From Clostridia bacterium (GTDB lineage Bacteria > Bacillota > Clostridia > Oscillospirales > CAG-272): a stretch of DNA of 35,154 nt. Of this stretch, positions 6,263 through 13,568 are shown piece after piece (positions within the stretch are counted from its first letter, which is position 1; every line of letters starts with the position of its first letter). Below the pieces are notes generated by a model that saw nothing but the letters and a program-made list of their open reading frames with translations, did no database searches and was not told where the DNA came from. Location: NCBI GenBank assembly GCA_017462795.1, contig JAFTQL010000053.1:1-35154 (forward strand), read 5' to 3'. The translations under genes and the position numbers were made by a program.

Positions 6263-7426
6263 ATGAAAAAGGTAATGACCAAAATTCTTCTTCTTTGCCT
6301 TAGTCTTATCATGGTCGCAGGTTGCTTTGTCGCATGCGGCGAGGATGATGCTGAAGGCGCAAATGAGATCGTGATCGGTCTGTCCGGTCCTCTCACCGGT
6401 GATGCCGCTGTTTACGGTGTCGCTGTAAGAAATGCCGCTCAGATGGCTGTTGATGAGATCAACGCTGCAGGCGGTCTCAACGGTATCAACTTCAAGCTCA
6501 TCGCTACAGATGACCAGCATGACGCTTCCAAGGTCGCAACAAACTACGCGAGCATGGTAGACAAGGGAATGCAGGTATCTCTGGGCTGTGTTACAAGTAA
6601 CCCTTGCCTTGAGTTCGCCGCTCTTTCCAAGGATGACAACATATTCTTCCTCACTCCCTCCGCTTCCGCTAACGACGTGGTTCTTGAGGACAACGCTTAC
6701 CAGATGTGCTTCGCGGACGGTAACCAGGGTTCTGTTGCCGCTGACTACGTAAACGGACTGGGTCTTGAGAAGATCGGTATCTTCTACAAGTCCGACGACC
6801 CCTATTCTCAGGGTATCTACGAGCAGTTCAAGGCAGGTCTGAGCACCTCCATCGCAACTGTTGAGGCTGTTTTCACAGACGCAAACACAACAGACTTCAC
6901 AACCCAGATCGAGACACTTAAGGAGTGCTCCTTCATCTTCATGCCCATCTATTACACACCTGCGTCTCTCTTCATGACACAGGCTAAGGGCAAGGTTGCT
7001 GACAACGCTACATACTACGGCTGCGACGGATTTGACGGTATCGAGTCCGCTGAGGGCTTTGACATTGCCGCTATCCCCCAGAAGATCAGCATGCTCTCTC
7101 ACTTCAACTCCAAGGCTACCGAGGGCAAGGCAGGCGAGTTTATCACAAAGTACAATGAAAAGTACGGCAAAGAGACTCTCAACCAGTTTGGTGCTTCCGC
7201 ATACGACTGCGTATACGCTATCTATGGAGCAATGAAGGCTGCTATCGAGGACGGCGAGACCATCACCGCTGAAACCAGCGCGTCTGATATCTGCGAGATC
7301 CTTAAGAAGCAGTTCAATGGCGGCTACTCCTACAGCGGTAATACAGGAGATAATATCAAGTGGCAGAGCAACGGATACGTTGACAAGACCGCTATCGCTT
7401 ACGTTATCAAGGACGTTAACGCGTAA
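6263..7426 (+). CDS. livJ: Branched-chain amino acid ABC transporter, substrate-binding lipoprotein
   Basis: A 387-residue periplasmic-binding-fold protein that captures leucine, isoleucine or valine outside the membrane. The signal peptide ends in the lipobox VAGC (Cys21), so it is lipid-anchored. The mature part begins NEIVIGLSGPLTGDAAVYG, the standard Leu/Ile/Val-binding start, with AAQMAVDEINAAGG and the DDQHDASKV segment following. I chose 6263 over the upstream ATG at 6224 because GAGG at 6251 fits it and the lipobox then sits at normal distance. It is the first gene of livJHMGF. Codon choice looks that of a highly expressed gene, and a hairpin follows it. Exact ligand unproven. Confidence 0.93.
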   Translation: MKKVMTKILLLCLSLIMVAGCFVACGEDDAEGANEIVIGLSGPLTGDAAVYGVAVRNAAQMAVDEINAAGGLNGINFKLIATDDQHDASKVATNYASMVDKGMQVSLGCVTSNPCLEFAALSKDDNIFFLTPSASANDVVLEDNAYQMCFADGNQGSVAADYVNGLGLEKIGIFYKSDDPYSQGIYEQFKAGLSTSIATVEAVFTDANTTDFTTQIETLKECSFIFMPIYYTPASLFMTQAKGKVADNATYYGCDGFDGIESAEGFDIAAIPQKISMLSHFNSKATEGKAGEFITKYNEKYGKETLNQFGASAYDCVYAIYGAMKAAIEDGETITAETSASDICEILKKQFNGGYSYSGNTGDNIKWQSNGYVDKTAIAYVIKDVNA

Positions 7427-7480
7427 AGAAACACCCCGGGACGGCTTTCGCTGAAGGCATCCCTTAATATTCAGGCTACG

Positions 7481-7515
7481 ATTTGCTGACACGGAACCTC
7501 TCTGCGTCAGCAAAT
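7481..7515 (+). promoter_or_regulatory. Hairpin in the livJ-livH gap
   Basis: ATTTGCTGAC (7481-7490) pairs perfectly with GTCAGCAAAT (7506-7515). There is no T-run, so it probably protects livJ mRNA ends or trims downstream expression, a common arrangement after binding-protein genes. Confidence 0.55.
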
Positions 7516-7545
7516 TGTCGTAAATACAATCGTAAGGTAAACAGT

Positions 7546-8421
7546 ATGGATTTTTTAGTAACACTTATAAACGGACTCAGCTCGGGCGGTACATACGCTA
7601 TAATTGCGCTGGGTTATACCATGGTTTACGGTATTGCGAAGATGCTTAACTTCGCCCACGGCGATATCATCATGGTCGGCGGATACGCTATGTACGTAAC
7701 GCTCATGGCGATGGGACATCCCGTTATCGCTGTTTGCGCGGCTGCCGTTTTTTGTATGATATTGGGTATAGTTATAGAAAAGGTCGCTTATAAGCCTCTG
7801 CGCGGAGCGTCGCCTCTCGCTGTGCTTATCACCGCCATCGGCGTAAGCTTTCTTTTGCAGAGTCTGGCGCAGATCATCTTCGGCTCTTCTCCCAAGATGC
7901 CTCTCAAGCTCCAGATCTCGGGCGCGGTCACCATTGGCGCTATGAGAATTGACTACAGCACCATTCTCACGCTTGCGGTCACCGTGATCATCATGGTAGC
8001 GCTCAGCGTTTTTGTCAAGTATTCCAAGACGGGACGCGCCATGGTTGCGGTCTCCGAGGACAGAGACGCGGCTCTGCTTATGGGTATCAATACCAACCGC
8101 ATAATCACCATCACCTTTGCCATCGGCTCTGTGCTTGCGGCTGTGGCAGGCTATCTCATGCTCTGCAAAGCCCCCAGCCTTTCAAATACGCTTGGCTCAA
8201 TGCCCGGTATCAAGGCGTTTACGGCGGCTGTTATCGGCGGCATAGGATCTATCCCCGGCGCTATGGTCGGCGGTCTGCTCCTTGGCGTGGTTGAATGTAT
8301 CTCCTACAGTATTCCTGCGCTCGCACCCTTTACGGACGCGGTCGAATTCTCAATTCTGATCATCGTGCTTCTTGTAAAGCCCTCGGGTATTCTCGGAAAG
8401 ATGAGGAGGGAAAAGGTATGA
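7546..8421 (+). CDS. livH: Branched-chain amino acid ABC transporter permease LivH
   Basis: A 291-residue integral membrane protein of the LivH family with about eight hydrophobic segments. It starts MDFLVTLINGLSSGGTYAII, the family's signature N-terminus, and has NFAHGDIIMVGGY and the cytoplasmic EAA-like loop SEDRDAALLMGINTNRII that docks the ATPases. It forms the membrane channel with LivM. The start at 7546 follows AAGGTAA. An in-frame ATG at 7483 lies inside the intergenic hairpin and is rejected. It overlaps livM by 4 nt (ATGA). Confidence 0.93.
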   Translation: MDFLVTLINGLSSGGTYAIIALGYTMVYGIAKMLNFAHGDIIMVGGYAMYVTLMAMGHPVIAVCAAAVFCMILGIVIEKVAYKPLRGASPLAVLITAIGVSFLLQSLAQIIFGSSPKMPLKLQISGAVTIGAMRIDYSTILTLAVTVIIMVALSVFVKYSKTGRAMVAVSEDRDAALLMGINTNRIITITFAIGSVLAAVAGYLMLCKAPSLSNTLGSMPGIKAFTAAVIGGIGSIPGAMVGGLLLGVVECISYSIPALAPFTDAVEFSILIIVLLVKPSGILGKMRREKV

Positions 8422-9485
8422 GTAAAAAGACTGTCGGACTTGGAAGATTCCAACTCAAATATCATCTTAATTACATTATCATCGCTGTTGCGGCTATCGT
8501 GTTTGCCGTCATGTCGCTTACGGGCAACATAAAGCATTCCGACACCGTGCTTCTGGAGAAGATAGCTATCGCCATCATGCTTGCTACCTCCCTCGGAATG
8601 GTTGTCGGCTTTCTCGGCGAGCTCAGCCTCGGTCACGCGGGATTTATGTGCGTCGGCGCGTATCTCGGCGGTAAGACGGCTGCTCTGCTTGAGCCTGTGC
8701 TTGGCAACGGTATACTCACACTGCTTATCGCTGTAGTTGTTGGCGGTCTCGCGGCGGCTGTTTTCGGTATGATAATCGGTCTTCCCGCTCTCCGTCTTCG
8801 CGGTGACTATCTTGCCATTGTTACACTTGCCTTCGGTGAGATCATGCGCTCTATGGTAATGAACGTACCCAGCACGCTGTTTGGCGGAACGCTGGGACTC
8901 CAGACCCCCAGATATGACAAAAAGTATTTGTTTATCATAGCCTTTGCTTTTGTGCTTATCGCTCTCGCGGTCATTCAGAACCTGCTCAGAAGTAAGCACG
9001 GAAGGGCTATCACCTCTATACGTGACAACGAGATCGCGGCGCGCGCCTCCGGAATCAACGTAACAAAGTATAAGCTGGTGGTATTCACCATTTCCTCTCT
9101 GTTTGCGGGTATCGCGGGCGTGCTTTACAGCTACACTCAGTCCCGTGTCCAGAGCGCAAACTTTGACTACAACTACTCCATCGAGATACTTGTAATGGTC
9201 GTTCTCGGCGGAATCGGAAGCATAAACGGCTCTATCATCGCCGCAACGCTTGTTACATATCTTAATGTAAAGCTTCAGACCATACTGACCGGCGACCTTG
9301 CGGTGCTCCAGAATCTGTTCTACGCTATAATCCTTATTATAATAGTTATCTATAACAACGCGCCCGCTCTCAAGCATTTCAGAGAGAAGTACAATTTCAA
9401 GGCGCTTACGGCAAGGCTGTTGAAAAAGCGATCCGCAAAAGCAGAGCCTGCCGCTCCCGAGACCGACGGAAAGGAGGAGGCTTGA
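8418..9485 (+). CDS. livM: Branched-chain amino acid ABC transporter permease LivM
   Basis: A 355-residue polytopic permease, partner of LivH. The family stretch LGELSLGHAGFMCVGAYLGG lies near residues 70-90, and the coupling loop TSIRDNEIAARASGINVTKYKL near 195-215 contacts LivG/LivF. A charged cytoplasmic tail ends the protein. The start at 8418 overlaps the livH stop as ATGA. An earlier in-frame ATG at 8295 would translate livH sequence out of frame. It is followed after 1 base by livG. Confidence 0.93.
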   Translation: MSKKTVGLGRFQLKYHLNYIIIAVAAIVFAVMSLTGNIKHSDTVLLEKIAIAIMLATSLGMVVGFLGELSLGHAGFMCVGAYLGGKTAALLEPVLGNGILTLLIAVVVGGLAAAVFGMIIGLPALRLRGDYLAIVTLAFGEIMRSMVMNVPSTLFGGTLGLQTPRYDKKYLFIIAFAFVLIALAVIQNLLRSKHGRAITSIRDNEIAARASGINVTKYKLVVFTISSLFAGIAGVLYSYTQSRVQSANFDYNYSIEILVMVVLGGIGSINGSIIAATLVTYLNVKLQTILTGDLAVLQNLFYAIILIIIVIYNNAPALKHFREKYNFKALTARLLKKRSAKAEPAAPETDGKEEA

Positions 9486-9486
9486 C

Positions 9487-10284
9487 ATGGCAAACGACAA
9501 TAAGCTTTACGATTCCGACGGCAGAGAGATAGTGCTCAAGACCGACCAGCTGTGTATACAGTTCGGAGGTCTGAAGGCGGTGGATCACGTAAATCTCGAG
9601 ATCAAAAAGGGTGAGCTTTACGGGCTCATCGGTCCTAACGGAGCGGGAAAGACGACAGTGTTCAACCTTCTTACGGGCGTTTATAAGCCCACCTCGGGCA
9701 GATTTTATCTGTGCGGAGAGGATCTCACGGGAAAACCCCCCGCTGAGGTAAACAAAAAGGGAATTGCCAGAACCTTCCAGAACATAAGGCTTTTCAATAA
9801 TCTGACGGTTATTGAGAACGTCATGGTAGGTCTTTCAAATCAGATCCCTTGCAGTATTTTTGAGTCTGTATTCCGTCTGCCGCGACACAGAAAGTCGGAG
9901 CGCGAGTATTATGAGCGTGCCCTTGAGCTTCTCAAGGTGTTCAAGCTTGACGAATACAAGGATCATCTTGCCTCAAACCTTCCCTACGGTAAGCAGAGAA
10001 AGCTGGAGATCGCCCGCGCTATGGCGACCAACCCCACACTGCTTCTCCTTGACGAGCCCGCCGCGGGAATGAACCCCAACGAGACGCAGGAGCTGATGGA
10101 CGACATCACCTTTATCCGTAAGGAATTCGGTATGACGATATTGCTTATCGAGCATGACATGCGTCTTGTAAGCGGAATCTGCGAGAAGCTGACCGTTCTC
10201 AACTTTGGTACTGAGCTTGCCAAGGGAGATACGGCAGAGGTGCTCAACGATCCCGAGGTCATCAAGGCGTATATCGGCGAATGA
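9487..10284 (+). CDS. livG: Branched-chain amino acid ABC transporter ATP-binding protein LivG
   Basis: A 265-residue ATPase energising uptake at the inner membrane face. Walker A is GPNGAGKTT, and Walker B is LLLLDEPAAGMNP. The signature loop reads LPYGKQRKLEIARA rather than LSGGQ, which is normal for LivG and tells it from LivF. It has an N-terminal extension of about 15 residues before the first strand. It pairs with LivF, whose gene follows 22 bases later. Confidence 0.93.
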   Translation: MANDNKLYDSDGREIVLKTDQLCIQFGGLKAVDHVNLEIKKGELYGLIGPNGAGKTTVFNLLTGVYKPTSGRFYLCGEDLTGKPPAEVNKKGIARTFQNIRLFNNLTVIENVMVGLSNQIPCSIFESVFRLPRHRKSEREYYERALELLKVFKLDEYKDHLASNLPYGKQRKLEIARAMATNPTLLLLDEPAAGMNPNETQELMDDITFIRKEFGMTILLIEHDMRLVSGICEKLTVLNFGTELAKGDTAEVLNDPEVIKAYIGE

Positions 10285-10306
10285 TCCCAAAGAAAGGAAC
10301 AAAGAT

Positions 10307-11023
10307 ATGTCAGAGACATTACTTGAAGTAAAAGATCTTGAGGTAAGCTACGGCGTTATCCGCGCTCTTAAGGGTATTTCCTTTAAGGTGGAAAGAGGAG
10401 AGATAGTTTCTCTTATCGGCGCGAACGGAGCGGGCAAGACCACCACGCTTCACACGGTGACGGGTCTGCTTCACCCCTCCGCGGGATCTATCGTATATAA
10501 AGGTCACGACCTTACCCGCACTCCCGCTCATAAGATAGTTTCCATGGGACTTGTTCATGTTCCCGAGGGACGGCGCATCTTCCAGAATCTTTCGGTTTAC
10601 GACAATCTGCTGATGGGCGCGTATTCTCAGAAGAACAAGGCAAAGGTAAACGAGGATATGACCCTTGTGTTTGATCTTTTCCCCAGACTAAAGGAGAGAA
10701 GAAAGCAGATGGCGGGAACACTGTCGGGCGGTGAGCAGCAGATGCTCGCCATGGGAAAAGCGCTTCTTTCCGATCCCGAGATGGTGGTTCTTGACGAGCC
10801 CTCCATGGGACTTTCTCCCTTGCTTGTTTCCGAGGTGTTTGAGATAGTCAAGACCTTCCGCGAGAACGGCAAGACAGTGCTCCTCGTAGAGCAGAACGCA
10901 AAGAAGGCAATGTCCATCTCCGACCGCGTTTACGTTCTCGAGACAGGATCTATCATCAACGAGGGCAAGGCAAGCGAGCTTATCAACGATGAAAGCATAA
11001 AGAAAGCTTATCTCGGCGAATAA
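10307..11023 (+). CDS. livF: Branched-chain amino acid ABC transporter ATP-binding protein LivF
   Basis: A 238-residue ATPase with Walker A GANGAGKTT, signature LSGGEQQMLAMGKAL, Walker B MVVLDEPSMGLSP and H-loop region VLLVEQNAKKA. This is the second nucleotide-binding subunit of the Liv transporter and contains the LivF-type GLVHVPEGRRIF segment. The start at 10307 has AAAGGA upstream. The in-frame ATG at 10205 lies within livG and is not used. Confidence 0.93.
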   Translation: MSETLLEVKDLEVSYGVIRALKGISFKVERGEIVSLIGANGAGKTTTLHTVTGLLHPSAGSIVYKGHDLTRTPAHKIVSMGLVHVPEGRRIFQNLSVYDNLLMGAYSQKNKAKVNEDMTLVFDLFPRLKERRKQMAGTLSGGEQQMLAMGKALLSDPEMVVLDEPSMGLSPLLVSEVFEIVKTFRENGKTVLLVEQNAKKAMSISDRVYVLETGSIINEGKASELINDESIKKAYLGE

Positions 11024-11042
11024 AATTACAGGAGATAGAAGT

Positions 11043-11342
11043 ATGAAAAAGATATTCGCGTTAATATTGGTATTGATGCTGTGCCTGGCTATTGTGAGTT
11101 GTAAGGACGACGGAATAACACTTGACAGCGGCAGCAGCTCCACCGAAGAAAGCACAGGGTCTACAGGATCCACAGACGAGGATGCCCCCATTCATTCCGG
11201 CGGATCAAACGATGATCCCACAGACACCGGAGACGGTGAGACAAGTGAGAGCGGATCGTCCGAATCCGAAACATCGGGCGGCAACACCGCATCCGGAGGC
11301 AGCTCCGACGATGACGAAAAAGATTGGACACTTAATTATTGA
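11043..11342 (+). CDS. Small acidic low-complexity lipoprotein
   Basis: A 99-residue protein with a signal peptide and lipobox IVSC (Cys20). The remainder is almost entirely Ser, Gly, Asp, Glu and Thr with no fold visible, ending DDDEKDWTLNY. It follows livF by 19 bases with its own GGAGA ribosome binding site, so it is probably co-transcribed with the transporter. No known family is recognised. It may be an unstructured surface-exposed tether or simply a fast-evolving lipoprotein. Its product is likely real because of the clean signal peptide. Confidence 0.7.
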   Translation: MKKIFALILVLMLCLAIVSCKDDGITLDSGSSSTEESTGSTGSTDEDAPIHSGGSNDDPTDTGDGETSESGSSESETSGGNTASGGSSDDDEKDWTLNY

Positions 11343-11360
11343 TAATATTATAAAAAAGAT

Positions 11361-11393
11361 CAGGCTATCGCATGTATAATGTGCGATAGCCTG
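11361..11393. terminator. Bidirectional terminator between the liv operon and the IS/GT87 gene
   Basis: CAGGCTATCGCA (11361-11372) pairs perfectly with TGCGATAGCCTG (11382-11393), loop of 9. The better T-run lies on the minus strand, suggesting it once ended the GT87 transcript that now has an IS in front of it. Confidence 0.75.
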
Positions 11394-11411
11394 ACCTTAT
11401 TGGTTTACGAA

Positions 11412-11434
11412 AACCACCCGCTAAGCGGGTGGTT
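11412..11434. repeat. IS200 left-end hairpin
   Basis: AACCACCCGC (11412-11421), loop TAA, GCGGGTGGTT (11425-11434), a perfect stem. Such hairpins are recognised by TnpA as single-stranded DNA and often terminate transcription entering the element. Confidence 0.75.
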
Positions 11435-11452
11435 CCGTAGAGGCTTTTGCCG

Positions 11453-11481
11453 TTGAACAAAAACACCTTCTATGGTATAAT
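11453..11481 (+). promoter_or_regulatory. Internal tnpA promoter
   Basis: TTGAAC 11453-11458, 17-bp spacer, TATAAT 11476-11481. Transcription should begin near 11488, about 47 nt before the tnpA ATG. Confidence 0.7.
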
Positions 11482-11525
11482 GAAAGCGGGTCTAGCCAAC
11501 CGCAAGCAAAAATACACATAGAAGG
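11466..11525 (+). promoter_or_regulatory. Stem that hides the tnpA ribosome binding site in read-through RNA
   Basis: CCTTCTATG (11466-11474) is complementary to CATAGAAGG (11517-11525), which overlaps the Shine-Dalgarno GAAGGAGG (11521-11528). The left arm lies upstream of the predicted transcription start, so only transcripts entering from outside the element would contain both arms. Confidence 0.6.
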
Positions 11526-11534
11526 AGGTCAATT

Positions 11535-12014
11535 ATGAAAATTGACACTAATAGTATAGCACATACCACATGGAATTGCAAGTATCACATTGTATTTGCT
11601 CCCAAATATCGTAGACAAGTAATCTACGGAAAGATAAAAGGAGATATAGGACAAATATTAAGAAAGCTGTGTGAATGGAAGGGAGTAGAAATTATAGAAG
11701 CAGAAGCGTGTCCTGACCATATACATATGCTGGTGTCTATACCTCCCAAGATTAGTGTATCAAGTTTCATGGGATATCTGAAAGGGAAAAGCAGTCTTAT
11801 GATATTCGATAAACATGCAAATTTGAAGTACAGATATGGAAACAGAGAATTTTGGTGTAGAGGGTATTATGTTGACACAGTAGGAAAGAACAAAAAGGCA
11901 ATCGCCGAATACATAAGGAACCAACTACAAGAGGATTTGGCGTATGAACAAATGAGTATAAAGGAACTTATTGACCCGTTTACGGGTGAGCCGGTACGCG
12001 CAAGCAAAAAGTAA
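11535..12014 (+). CDS. tnpA: IS200-family HUH/Y1 transposase TnpA
   Basis: A 159-residue single-domain REP/IS200-type transposase that cuts and joins single-stranded DNA through a 5'-phosphotyrosine. The metal-binding HUH motif is His62-Ile-His64 in CPDHIHMLV. The likely nucleophile is Tyr126 in AEYIRNQL. WNCKYHIVFAPKYRR near the N-terminus and REFWCRGYYVDTVG are typical of the family. Length is normal and there is no frameshift, so it may be active. There is no TnpB or IscB partner. Codon use is more AT-rich than in its neighbours. Confidence 0.93.
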   Translation: MKIDTNSIAHTTWNCKYHIVFAPKYRRQVIYGKIKGDIGQILRKLCEWKGVEIIEAEACPDHIHMLVSIPPKISVSSFMGYLKGKSSLMIFDKHANLKYRYGNREFWCRGYYVDTVGKNKKAIAEYIRNQLQEDLAYEQMSIKELIDPFTGEPVRASKK

Positions 12015-12133
12015 GCCAACCGCTTTAGCGGTAGCTTGAGTCCGCTTGCGGTTGGCAGATCTTTCGGTGGGCTTTCAGCCCTGCCAGTAATATGCCCTTA
12101 TAGGGCTGAGCAAGCCACCGGCTTAGCCGGTGG
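12015..12133. repeat. IS200 right-end structured region
   Basis: Three hairpins follow the tnpA stop: GCCAACCGC/GCGGTTGGC (12015-12023 with 12048-12056), a GGGC/GCCC stem (around 12069-12082, and another at 12094-12106), and the right-end CCACCGGC-TTA-GCCGGTGG (12115-12133). The segment at 12044-12059 is also an inverted copy of 11491-11507 in the tnpA leader. Confidence 0.7.
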
Positions 12134-13375
12134 TTATGACTTGTGAGCGGTCTTGATAAATTTTATAAGATCCTTTACTGTATCCGCAACGCACCATATC
12201 GACAGTGCCGCTGTCATTACGTATACCGCCGCCGTTGACATGGGGACATAGAACATTATCCTGAACGGCAGGAACATGAAGGGAATTGTCATAAGGATCA
12301 TATACACAATGTCCGAGGCGCATCTGTCCTTTTTGTTACAGAGCATTACCATGGGGATCATAAAGAACGCCCAGCCGTATACCGATGTCAGCGAGGGGAC
12401 ACAAAGTATGGTGACAAATCCCAATACCCAAGTTTTCCATTGCTGTTTTCTTATAAACGAAGATACCGCGAAGGAAATACCGCAAATCAGCACCCACACG
12501 TAGATCAGCGCGGTGAGAATGCTTTGCGCGGGAGCGGACAGTCCGATAAAGCGGAAGATGGATGTCAGCGCGCTCTCAGAGCCGGCGGAGAAACTGAAAA
12601 TGTTGTTGAAGAGCCAAACAAAGCATGAGGGACCGCCGAAGAAAAACGAGGGGATCAGCAGCATAAGCACACCGTAAAGAGCGCACCTTGCCGCGTCCTT
12701 AAAGCGCCTGTCTGAAATGAGAAGCCACCCGAAAACAACGGGATACAGCTTGATGGAAAAGGCGAAGGCAAGGCAGATAAGCCCCAGCTCACGGTGCAGC
12801 CTGCTTTCACTGTTGTAGGTAAAGCCGTATACCATCAGCGCCAGCATACAGAAGAGGATCATATTTCCGCGCTCTATCATATAAAGCGTGGGGACGCTGA
12901 AGAATGCGAGAAAGGCGAAGGCAAAACGGGTATATTTTGAGCGGGACTCCAGCTTTGTGTAGATAATAAAGAAATATACAAGAGCAAAGGCAACGCAAAA
13001 CATGACTACCAGCATCATGGCGGGGAAGTACCTGCTCCATTCAAACCTGTCGGCAAAGGACGAGTCGTTGTACACATTTGGGGTAAAGCGGGAGAGGATG
13101 AGGAAGATCAGATTTGCCATGGGGGGATAGATCACCCCTCTTTCGGTGTACACCGCGCTACCCTGAGAGGCGTCCCGTATTGAGTTGAAGAAGTCCATAA
13201 AGAAATCGGCGCACCGCTTAAAAAAGATATCGGAGAACCGACCGTTACCGATGATGAGATATATTATGAGATATACCGCGGCGCTGAGAGAGACCGCGAG
13301 AACAAAAAGCTTTATGGGGTCAAGCGCGCGAAGTCCCTTTTTGCCGCCCGTGCCCGATGGGATCTTTTGTGACAT
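12134..13375 (-). CDS. GT87/DUF2029-like polyprenyl-phosphate mannosyltransferase family membrane protein
   Basis: A 413-residue protein with roughly ten membrane segments. The loop with ERGVIYPPMANLIF, then YMIERGNMILF and FAFSIKLYPVVFGWLLI, matches the DUF2029/GT87 pattern of GT-C glycosyltransferases, which move a sugar from a lipid carrier at the outer membrane face. Acceptor and sugar are not inferable. The start is supported by AAAGGAGG upstream on the minus strand. The stop TAA (12134-12136) abuts the IS200 right-end hairpin and was probably supplied by the insertion, so the last residue differs from the ancestral form. It is a single gene with its own promoter. Confidence 0.75.
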   Translation of the reverse strand: MSQKIPSGTGGKKGLRALDPIKLFVLAVSLSAAVYLIIYLIIGNGRFSDIFFKRCADFFMDFFNSIRDASQGSAVYTERGVIYPPMANLIFLILSRFTPNVYNDSSFADRFEWSRYFPAMMLVVMFCVAFALVYFFIIYTKLESRSKYTRFAFAFLAFFSVPTLYMIERGNMILFCMLALMVYGFTYNSESRLHRELGLICLAFAFSIKLYPVVFGWLLISDRRFKDAARCALYGVLMLLIPSFFFGGPSCFVWLFNNIFSFSAGSESALTSIFRFIGLSAPAQSILTALIYVWVLICGISFAVSSFIRKQQWKTWVLGFVTILCVPSLTSVYGWAFFMIPMVMLCNKKDRCASDIVYMILMTIPFMFLPFRIMFYVPMSTAAVYVMTAALSIWCVADTVKDLIKFIKTAHKS

Positions 13376-13415
13376 GAAGCCTCCTTTTTATTGTGGAGTA
13401 TTTGTATCATAGATT

Positions 13416-13444
13416 ATTTTATCATATTTTAAGTAAAATTGCAA
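13416..13444 (-). promoter_or_regulatory. Probable promoter of the GT87 gene
   Basis: On the minus strand TTGCAA (13439-13444) and TAAAAT (13416-13421) are 17 bp apart, about 40 bp before the start codon. The match is moderate. Confidence 0.4.
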
Positions 13445-13511
13445 TAGCTATTTTATGCGTGTACGAATGCGGTAAATTATGATTTATCATTTCGCGAAAG
13501 AAAAGTAAGTA

Positions 13512-13540
13512 TTTACAAAACACTGTAAAAATGTTATAAT
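13512..13540 (+). promoter_or_regulatory. Promoter of hemW
   Basis: TTTACA 13512-13517, 17-bp spacer, TATAAT 13535-13540. Confidence 0.75.
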
Positions 13541-13568
13541 AAATAAAAAAGATATAACGGGACGGAAA

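Larger units (their letters stand above)
11409..12140 (+). mobile_element. IS200-type insertion sequence (single tnpA)
   Basis: The element has one HUH/Y1 transposase gene flanked by subterminal hairpins, with no terminal inverted repeats and no target duplication, as expected for IS200/IS605. The left-end hairpin is at 11412-11434 and the right-end hairpin at 12115-12133, with matching stem styles. Boundaries are estimates: TTTAC lies just left of 11409 and TTATGAC ends the right side. Base composition is lower in GC than in neighbouring genes, consistent with transfer. Confidence 0.8.

Noticed and set aside
6203..7564. Minus-strand ORF of 453 residues opposite livJ
   Set aside because: It is a codon-bias shadow: livJ on the plus strand has signal peptide, lipobox and family motifs, while the antisense frame has none.
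8304..9500. Minus-strand ORF of 398 residues opposite livM
   Set aside because: It lies wholly antisense to a clear permease gene and has no recognisable domain or start signal.
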